From: Streptomyces sp. SID11385
GTDB taxonomy: Bacteria; Actinomycetota; Actinomycetes; Streptomycetales; Streptomycetaceae
Reading direction: 5' to 3'
Length of the DNA stretch: 35,202 bases
Assembly (NCBI RefSeq): GCF_010548245.1
Contig: NZ_JAAGLR010000001.1
Coordinates: forward strand, 1 to 35,202
This document shows positions 30,149-35,202 of the stretch, piece by piece. The stretch's first letter is position 1. Every line of letters starts with the position of its first letter. The translations under genes were made by a program, and so were the position numbers. The notes under the pieces are model-generated. The model was given only the letters and a program-made list of their open reading frames with translations. It made no database searches and was not told where the DNA came from.

Positions 30149-30850
30149 TCAGGGGGTGACGGCGGGCAGGACCCCGGCCAGGACACAGGCGCGGGAGGGC
30201 CGGCACTGGACGGCGAGGGTGATCGCCCGGCTCTCCGCGCCCCCGGCGGGCGCCCCCTTCCAGGCGATCGACTGCTTGCCGGAGACCGTGACGGCGTACA
30301 CGTACGCCTGCGTGATCGATCCCGGGTTCTCCCGCAGCGCCTTGCTGAACGCGTCAGGGAAGTGACCCTCGTTCACCGTCGCGGTGGCGAACTGCCCGTT
30401 CGCGGCCAGCTCCTTCCACAGCGCCGCCGAGGGGACGACCGCGTCGACCGAAGCCACGTCGGCGTACTTCGGCTCCGGGGTGAGCCACCCGTGCAGCGCC
30501 TCCACCAGCTCGTCGTGGGAGTAGGCGCGAGTGTCGTAGGACCACAGCGCGGCGGCAGCAGCCTTCGCGAACCCGACCGGATCGCGGGTGTCCGGGGGCG
30601 CGGGGAGGGGCACGCCGCGCCCGTCCGGCGTCGCCGCCGACTGGGAAGGGGACGACGGGCTCGGCGAGGACGGTGCGGACGAACTCGAAGGAGTTGCCAC
30701 GGCTTTGGCTGCAGAGGATTCGTTGCCATCGCGAGTGAGGTACGCGGTCAGTCCCGTGGTGGCGAGGAGGATGGCGAGGACGGCGGCGCCGAGCAGCGCC
30801 CTGCGGCGGACGCCCGAAGTGGCGCGCGGGCTCGGGGAGATGGTGGGCAT
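30149..30850 (-). CDS. VirB8/TcpC-like single-pass conjugation protein
   Basis: 233 residues. ATG 30850 overlaps the preceding stop (TGATG). One membrane segment is at about 16-37 (ALLGAAVLAILLATTGLTAY), followed by a Ser/Pro-rich linker of about 40 residues. The external domain (about 85-233) has the NTF2-like order of VirB8/TcpC: a helical first part (DPVGFAKAAAAALWSYDTRA; HDELVEALHGWLTPEP), then strands (ATATVNEGHFPDAF; ITQAYVYAVTVSGKQS). Such proteins scaffold the secretion channel. Confidence 0.75.
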   Translation of the reverse strand: MPTISPSPRATSGVRRRALLGAAVLAILLATTGLTAYLTRDGNESSAAKAVATPSSSSAPSSPSPSSPSQSAATPDGRGVPLPAPPDTRDPVGFAKAAAAALWSYDTRAYSHDELVEALHGWLTPEPKYADVASVDAVVPSAALWKELAANGQFATATVNEGHFPDAFSKALRENPGSITQAYVYAVTVSGKQSIAWKGAPAGGAESRAITLAVQCRPSRACVLAGVLPAVTP

Positions 30851-31158
30851 CAGTGGACCTGCGTCCCCAGCGTGCTGAAGAACGCCACCACACCGTTTGC
30901 GGCACCCAGCAGAAGCGCGGCACCGGCCGAGACCAGAACCCCCTTCTTGCCGGTTGCCTCGGCCTGGTGACCGCCGGAGTGGTGACCCCAGGCCCAGACC
31001 GCCGCGCTCACGACGAGCGCGCCGACCACAGCCACGATGCCGAACAGGTTGAGCGAGCCCATCACCTTCTTGAGCACGGTCAGGCCCGGCAGCCCGCCCT
31101 CGTTCGGCGTGATCCCGGGGTCGTAGGCGAGATAAAGCAGCGTGTCGGCAAGGCGCAT
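30850..31158 (-). CDS. DUF6112 small membrane protein of the T4SS
   Basis: 102 residues from ATG 31158 (CTGGAG seven bases upstream). It begins with the family signature AYDPGITPNEGGLPGL. Two membrane segments follow (LNLFGIVAVVGALVVSAAVW and VLVSAGAALLLGAANGVVAF), separated by a basic loop GHHSGGHQAEATGKKG. DUF6112 proteins occur in this position in actinobacterial T4SS clusters. The size and two-helix layout resemble VirB2-type pilin-like subunits, but that role is inferred. Confidence 0.85.
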   Translation of the reverse strand: MRLADTLLYLAYDPGITPNEGGLPGLTVLKKVMGSLNLFGIVAVVGALVVSAAVWAWGHHSGGHQAEATGKKGVLVSAGAALLLGAANGVVAFFSTLGTQVH

Positions 31159-31246
31159 AACGAACTCCAGTTCGATTTGCTGCGCGCCAAAGCCCGCATG
31201 GGCGATCGGCGGAGCGAGGAGAGAGGAAGGGAGGGGAGCGTGCGGG

Positions 31247-32350
31247 TCAGAGGACCCGGCGGGCCGCGAGGATCTGCGGCTTCCAGGAGGCGAGCGAGGC
31301 GATACGGACCACGTCACCGGTGTGCGGGGCGTTGACGATCAGGCCGTGGCCGATGACCATCCCCACGTGCTCGGGCACAGCGGCCGTGCCCTCGGTGAAG
31401 ACGAGGTCGCCCGGCCGCAGAGCATCGAAACGGACGGGCTTACCCTCCTTGACCTGGGTGTACGTCGTCCGCGACAGCCGTACGCCCGCAGCGGCGTAGG
31501 CGCGCTGCATGAGGGAAGAGCAGTCGCAGCGGCCCATGGGATCGGAGCCGTGCGCGTCGGCGCACGTCCCGCCCCACTGGTAAGGGGTGCCGAGCTGGCC
31601 GAGCGCCCACCGAATCGCCGTACGGACCTTCGGAGGGGCATCGGCCGGGATCTCGTACTCGTCCGGGACGGCACCTGCCGGGATCTCGCCGAATCCGCTC
31701 CCGTCCTCGCCCTCCGCGCACGCGGCGCTACCCGCGTCGGGAGAGGCGGGTGCCTTGCCGAGGAGCGGTGCGATCGAGCTCTGGAGCGCGGACGCCAGCG
31801 GCTCCCACTTCGCGTACGCCTCGGGGAAGCCAGACTTCTGCACCGCCTGCGCGGCCTGCGTGACCGACAGGGACTGCCAGCCCGCGACCCGCTCCAGCGC
31901 CTCGTAGAACTTCGTCGAGGCGTGCACGGGATCGAGGATCTCGCTCGTCGCCCCCCATCCCTGCGACGGCCGCTGCTGGAACAGACCCAGGCTGTCGCGG
32001 TCGCCATACGGGAGGTTGCGCAGTCCGCTCTCCTGAAGCGCCGTGGCCAGCGCGACGACCTGTCCTCGCGCGGGGATATTCATCGCGACGCCGGTCGCCT
32101 GGATCGTCCTCGCGTAGGGCACCTGCCCAGCGGGATCGTCCAGCCCCGGAACGGAGACGGGCTTCCCGTCCGCGCCGTCGAGAACCTTCCTCACCTGCGC
32201 GGCCACGGCTGCTGTATCCACAGCCTGTGCACCACCGGCCGAGCAGGTGGAGGAATCGGCGTCGGCGGCGGTGACGGCAAGAATCGGGAGGGCGACGGCG
32301 AGAGCGCCGCTGGCGGCGAGCCCGACCAGGGCGCCCGCCGTCTTCTTCAC
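31247..32350 (-). CDS. Secreted NlpC/P60 peptidoglycan hydrolase with lysozyme-like N-terminal domain
   Basis: 367 residues from GTG 32350. The signal sequence is KKTAGALVGLAASGALAVAL, probably cleaved near Ala-Asp-Ala (29-31). Residues about 90-195 look like a transglycosylase/lysozyme-like domain (VVALATALQESGLRNL with Glu107; SLGLFQQRPSQGWG). Residues 240-367 are NlpC/P60: GTPYQWGGTC, the nucleophile Cys277 in CDCSSLMQ, LRPGDLVF, His328 in PEHVGMVIG, and HG. Such bifunctional enzymes open the cell wall for T4SS assembly, the VirB1 role. It is the first gene of the T4SS operon. Confidence 0.92.
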   Translation of the reverse strand: MKKTAGALVGLAASGALAVALPILAVTAADADSSTCSAGGAQAVDTAAVAAQVRKVLDGADGKPVSVPGLDDPAGQVPYARTIQATGVAMNIPARGQVVALATALQESGLRNLPYGDRDSLGLFQQRPSQGWGATSEILDPVHASTKFYEALERVAGWQSLSVTQAAQAVQKSGFPEAYAKWEPLASALQSSIAPLLGKAPASPDAGSAACAEGEDGSGFGEIPAGAVPDEYEIPADAPPKVRTAIRWALGQLGTPYQWGGTCADAHGSDPMGRCDCSSLMQRAYAAAGVRLSRTTYTQVKEGKPVRFDALRPGDLVFTEGTAAVPEHVGMVIGHGLIVNAPHTGDVVRIASLASWKPQILAARRVL

Positions 32351-32898
32351 GGCCGCCGCCGTTCACCGGGGCGGCGCCGGGCCGCCCACGAACTCGGCTG
32401 CGGACACGGGTGTGTCAGGACGTGCTGCATGGCAGCGGCTCCTCGGGTACGTAGGAGGGCGCGGTGCCGACTTCTCGTGCAAAGCCGTCGGCACCGCACC
32501 GCTTGAATCCGCCGCGAAGGCGGACCCGGATCGGGGAGTTGGTAGCTCCCGGACGCCGGTCACAGGTCACGCGCGGCAGCCAGCCGCGCTCGTAATCTCA
32601 GCTGATACATCCACGCCTCCTCACCACTCGCGGAACGCCCCGCTTCCCTCCGGCCCGCGCCTCCCCTGGACTGAGCAGCACGGGAAAACACAGGTCAACG
32701 GGGTTGCAGCGGGGCTGCGTTCCGAAGAACTGGCAGGACAGTAGACGCGGAATCCGGCCGCACCAAACGAGCCCGGGAAGGCCGGCATCCACGCGGGGCG
32801 CGGCCGGGAAAGACGGCTACTCTCCGGCGCACCCGCACTGCCTCGCACCCGAACCGGATCGGGGCTCCACCTCCCAACCGCCCAGGAAGGGCTCGTAC
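32351..32898. other. Divergent intergenic region upstream of the T4SS operon
   Basis: 548 bases with no convincing gene. It should hold the promoters for the leftward T4SS operon and the rightward methyltransferase. It contains an 11-bp-stem hairpin (32461-32497), a smaller GGGAG/CTCCC hairpin near 32535, and a minus-strand TTGACC at about 32692-32697 that could be a -35 element; no convincing -10 follows at 17-18 bases. Confidence 0.4.
32461..32497. other. Leader hairpin upstream of the T4SS operon
   Basis: Perfect 11-bp stem GCGGTGCCGAC (32461-32471) / GTCGGCACCGC (32487-32497) with a 15-base loop, about 110 bases before the NlpC/P60 start. With no T-run it may be an attenuator, an mRNA-stabilising element or an operator. 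Confidence 0.45.
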
Positions 32899-33645
32899 AT
32901 GAGCTACACGCTGCACCGAGGCGACGCCCTCACGGTGCTCAAGACCCTGCCCGACGAAAGCGTCAACGCGGTCATCACCGACCCCCCGTACAACTCGGGA
33001 GGGCGCACCAGCTCGGAGCGCACCGGACGTTCCGCACGCGCGAAGTACGTCACGAGCAACAGCGCCCACGACCTCGCCAGCTTCCCGGGCGAGAACCGCG
33101 ACCAGCGCTCCTACCGGGCTTGGTTGACCGCGCTGCTCACCGAGGCGTACCGCGCGGCGACCGAGCACTCCGTTGCCATGGTCTTCTCCGACTGGCGCCA
33201 AGAACCCACCACCACCGACGCGCTCCAGATGGCGGGGTGGACGTGGAGCGGGACCATCTCGTGGATCAAGCCCGCAAGCCGCCCCCGCAAGGGCGGCCCC
33301 AAGCAGGACACCGAGCTCGTCACCTGGGGCGTCAAGGGCACCCTCGACAACACCCGCGACCTCTACCTCCCCGGCCACTACATCGCCTCACAGCCCCGCA
33401 AAGACCGCGTCCACATCACCCAGAAACCGGTCGAGATCATGCGGCAGCTCGTCAAGGTCTGCCCCGAGGGCGGCACGGTCCTCGACCCCTTCACCGGCAG
33501 CGGCTCCACCGGCGTCGCCGCCCTGCGCGAAGGCCGCAACTTCCTTGGCGTCGAACTCTCCACCCACTACGCCGACATCGCCGAGCGGCGGCTGCGCGCG
33601 GAGCTGACCCAGGACGACTTCGTCCTCGTCGGGCCCGAGGAATGA
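32899..33645 (+). CDS. Beta-class N4-cytosine/N6-adenine DNA methyltransferase
   Basis: 248 residues; ATG 32899 with AGGAAGG eight bases upstream. Catalytic motif IV DPPY at 28-31 precedes the SAM-binding motif I FTGSGSTG at 198-205 (LDPFTGSGSTGVAALREGR), the order of the beta group. The variable region 32-110 would carry the target recognition part. THITQKP-like KDRVHITQKPVEIMRQLVK leads into motif X/I as in this family. It transfers a methyl group from SAM to adenine N6 or cytosine N4. It converges on a PD-(D/E)xK-like gene, so a restriction-modification link is possible; an orphan protective enzyme is the alternative. Confidence 0.92.
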   Translation: MSYTLHRGDALTVLKTLPDESVNAVITDPPYNSGGRTSSERTGRSARAKYVTSNSAHDLASFPGENRDQRSYRAWLTALLTEAYRAATEHSVAMVFSDWRQEPTTTDALQMAGWTWSGTISWIKPASRPRKGGPKQDTELVTWGVKGTLDNTRDLYLPGHYIASQPRKDRVHITQKPVEIMRQLVKVCPEGGTVLDPFTGSGSTGVAALREGRNFLGVELSTHYADIAERRLRAELTQDDFVLVGPEE

Positions 33646-33690
33646 GCCCGAGAACCGGGCTCCGGCCGGCAAGCGCGGACCGCAGACGGC

Positions 33691-33737
33691 GAAGGGCGGT
33701 TGGAGCACCAGCGAGTCCGGTGCTCCAACCGCCCTTC
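33691..33737. terminator. Bidirectional terminator, 19-bp stem
   Basis: GAAGGGCGGTTGGAGCACC (33691-33709) pairs perfectly with its reverse complement at 33719-33737 around a 9-base loop. It lies between the stops of the rightward methyltransferase and the leftward DUF5655 gene. GAA/TTC ends give short U-runs on both strands. Confidence 0.8.
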
Positions 33738-33745
33738 CGCGCGGG

Positions 33746-34672
33746 TCAAGCCGCTTCGAAGGCCCGTCGTATCAAGGGCTGCGCTTTCTCGAGGGTGGCG
33801 GGCGATCCGATGCGGACCTCCAGGTCCCCGGTCCCGAGGTGCCCGATGCCGCGCATGTCGCGTGTGAAGCCGTCCTCAAGCTCGACGGTGTCGGGGTCGA
33901 GGCGCAGGTACGTGAGGATCGCCTTGTGCCCCGGGCGGAACAGAACGGAAGCGATGTTCACGAGGCGCCGGTAGGCGATGTAGTGCTGGAGCGGGGTGAC
34001 TTCGACGTCGCCCCACGCGGTGAGCGCCTCGTCCAGCTCGCCGTACAGGTCCTCCAGGCAGGCTGGAGCGGAGCATCGCGCCGACGGAACGGGGACGGCA
34101 GACGGCTTCGGGGCCACCGCGGTTCGCTCTCTTCCGCGCCGAACCCCACTGGGGTGCGGTACGCCGGGCGAGGAGTGCTCCAGCAGCAGGCTCAACAGGT
34201 CCCCGTCGAAGACGCGGTAGCGAAGGAGGTCAATCCGCTCGGGAACGGTGTCCACGGCGACGCGGTCGTGGTGGGAGAAGGCCGCTGCGATACAGATCAT
34301 CCGGGGATGAGACCAGTCGATGCTCTCGGCTGCCTCCTCGCCGAGCACGTCACGCACCAGTGCCGCGAACTCGTGCCGCGCCGAGCGCAACCACGTCATG
34401 TACGAGACGGCCTGCGACAGCACGCCGCTGTCCGAGCCCTTCTTGTACTCGATCACGACCGGGGCGCCGGTCTCGTCCAGCCCGAGCGTGTCGATCCGAC
34501 CCCGATGCCACGGACCCGTCGCGTACTCCGAGGCCAGGAACCGCACCCCGAGCATCGCCTCCAGCCCTGCCTCGACCCGCCGCTGAAGCTCGACCTCCAG
34601 CGCCACCGCCGAACCCACCAGCTCAACGTCCCGCCCGTCCGCACCCTGACGGAACAACATCAGCTCGGCCAC
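33746..34672 (-). CDS. PD-(D/E)xK nuclease-like protein with DUF5655 C-terminal domain
   Basis: 308 residues from GTG 34672 (GGGAGGAG six bases upstream); a TTG at 34708 is possible. Residues about 40-100 read VRFLASEY, RIDTLGLDE and VVIEYKKGSD, giving Glu49, Asp61 and Glu75-Tyr-Lys77. That is the E-(x)n-D-(x)n-E-x-K arrangement of PD-(D/E)xK nucleases such as RecB-like or restriction enzymes. Residues about 200-305 match DUF5655 (LYGELDEALTAWGDVEVTPL; GHKAILTYLRLDPDTVELED; RDMRGIGHLGTGDLEVRI). Its likely activity is DNA binding or cleavage. It converges on the adjacent methyltransferase. Confidence 0.8.
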   Translation of the reverse strand: MAELMLFRQGADGRDVELVGSAVALEVELQRRVEAGLEAMLGVRFLASEYATGPWHRGRIDTLGLDETGAPVVIEYKKGSDSGVLSQAVSYMTWLRSARHEFAALVRDVLGEEAAESIDWSHPRMICIAAAFSHHDRVAVDTVPERIDLLRYRVFDGDLLSLLLEHSSPGVPHPSGVRRGRERTAVAPKPSAVPVPSARCSAPACLEDLYGELDEALTAWGDVEVTPLQHYIAYRRLVNIASVLFRPGHKAILTYLRLDPDTVELEDGFTRDMRGIGHLGTGDLEVRIGSPATLEKAQPLIRRAFEAA

Positions 34673-34809
34673 CCGCAGCTCCTCCCGTGATCTCCGCACG
34701 GGAACCAATCAACGCGCGGCCACGGATATTCCACCTTGGGGCACGGAGGGGGCCCCTTCGGCCCTTGTGCAGTGTCATCCAGCCTTGAGCGCGGGAGCTA
34801 CTAGTGAAA

Positions 34810-35202
34810 TTACGAGCCTCCCGCTGCCTGGTAGGCGCACGCCAGGTTGTCGCGGGAGGCCAGGGTGGCGGGGTGATCCGGCCCGAGGACACGCACACGA
34901 TCCGCAAGAGCGCTCTCGTACAGCGGGACGGCCCGGCCCAAATCACCCGCTGCCTGGTAGGCGCACGCGAGGTTGTTGCGAGAGGCCAGGGTGGCGGGGT
35001 GATCCGGCCCGAGGACACGCACACGATCCGCAAGAGCGCTCTCGAACAGCGGGACGGCCCGGCCCAAATCACCCGCGGACTGGTAGGCGCCCGCAAGGTT
35101 GTTGCGAGAGGCCAGCGTGTCAGGGTGATCCGGCCCGAGGACACGCACGCAATCGGCAAGAGCGCTCTCGTACAGCGGGAGGGCCCGGCCCTCCTCACCC
35201 GC
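34810..35202 (-). CDS. Tetratricopeptide-repeat protein, C-terminal part (start beyond the window)
   Basis: The frame is open to the right edge of the window (130 residues present). Three 42-residue kinesin-light-chain-type TPR units are visible, each containing RVLGPDHPDTLASRNNLA and GDLGRAVPLYESALADR variants. In Streptomyces such repeats commonly form the C-terminal sensor of large NB-ARC/AfsR-like or CHAT-type proteins, whose N-terminal part would lie outside. The stop follows abruptly within the fourth unit (AYQAAGGS), so the last repeat is incomplete. Confidence 0.8.
   Translation of the reverse strand, partial: AGEEGRALPLYESALADCVRVLGPDHPDTLASRNNLAGAYQSAGDLGRAVPLFESALADRVRVLGPDHPATLASRNNLACAYQAAGDLGRAVPLYESALADRVRVLGPDHPATLASRDNLACAYQAAGGS
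34821..35202 (-). repeat. 126-bp tandem repeats encoding TPR units
   Basis: Three near-identical units with a period of 126 bp (starts near 34821, 34947 and 35073). Units 1 and 2 differ at only a few bases, for example TAC versus AAC in the GTACAG/GAACAG stretch. Such recent repeats can expand or contract by slippage or recombination. Confidence 0.85.

Noticed and set aside
27364-30970. Two plus-strand frames of more than 500 codons opposite the T4SS genes
   Set aside because: High-GC antisense shadows with no domain pattern. The minus-strand genes have membrane segments, ribosome sites and family similarity.
31142-32506. 454-codon plus-strand frame opposite the NlpC/P60 gene
   Set aside because: Antisense shadow: Arg/Gly-rich, no ribosome site, no motif.
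34623-35198. 191-codon minus-strand frame across the TPR repeats
   Set aside because: It is the repeat read in a wrong frame (PSRCTRALLRIVCVSSGRIT units). The TPR frame gives a known repeat family.

Overview
The window is high-GC actinobacterial DNA, almost certainly Streptomyces. Codon third positions are overwhelmingly G or C, GTG starts are common, genes are packed with 4-nt overlaps, and the families seen (DUF317, DUF4913, DUF6112, SCO6880-like, DNRLRE/FG-GAP secreted proteins) are typical of that genus. Most of the window (about 3.6-32.4 kb) reads as one leftward conjugative module of an integrative element or plasmid that uses a type IV secretion system (T4SS), not the single FtsK-like TraB translocase of classic Streptomyces plasmids. 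No integrase, excisionase or replication initiator lies in the window, so its boundaries are not visible.

Layout. 1-2.6 kb: 3' end of a rightward gene for a secreted DNRLRE/FG-GAP protein, then a truncated HxlR-like regulator and a small zinc-ribbon protein. 3.6-14.4 kb (all leftward): small Cys-rich and DUF317 proteins, a RelE-like protein, a DUF4913 protein, a frameshifted C5-cytosine methyltransferase and a tandem DnaB-N protein. 14.4-21 kb: VirD4-type coupling protein, a helical protein, an ATP-grasp ligase with an MFS exporter (cargo-like), and a relaxase-like protein that has lost its catalytic histidines. 21-22 kb: a non-coding junction with a 41-aa rightward ORF, a strong terminator, a lone type I-E-like CRISPR repeat and a 26-bp perfect palindrome. 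22-25 kb: four element-specific proteins. 25.1-32.4 kb: T4SS core (VirB4 ATPase, SCO6880-like protein, VirB6-like membrane protein, VirB8-like protein, DUF6112 small membrane protein, NlpC/P60 hydrolase). 32.9-34.7 kb: a beta-class DNA methyltransferase converging on a PD-(D/E)xK/DUF5655 protein across a 19-bp-stem terminator. Right edge: C-terminal part of a TPR protein.

How it works together. The NlpC/P60 enzyme would open peptidoglycan, the VirB6/B8/DUF6112 proteins form the membrane channel, VirB4 and SCO6880-like proteins power it, and VirD4 feeds substrates. The most striking observation is that at least twelve otherwise unrelated accessory proteins (5.7-25 kb) carry the same short C-terminal motif, roughly R-V-x-A-A-L-A-R-S, always 35-43 residues from the C terminus and followed by a Pro/Ser/Ala-rich basic tail. 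The T4SS core, the transporter, the ligase and the methyltransferases lack it. I propose it is a sorting tag, possibly for delivery through the T4SS with the DNA or for docking on a common partner. This is inference from the sequence and untested.
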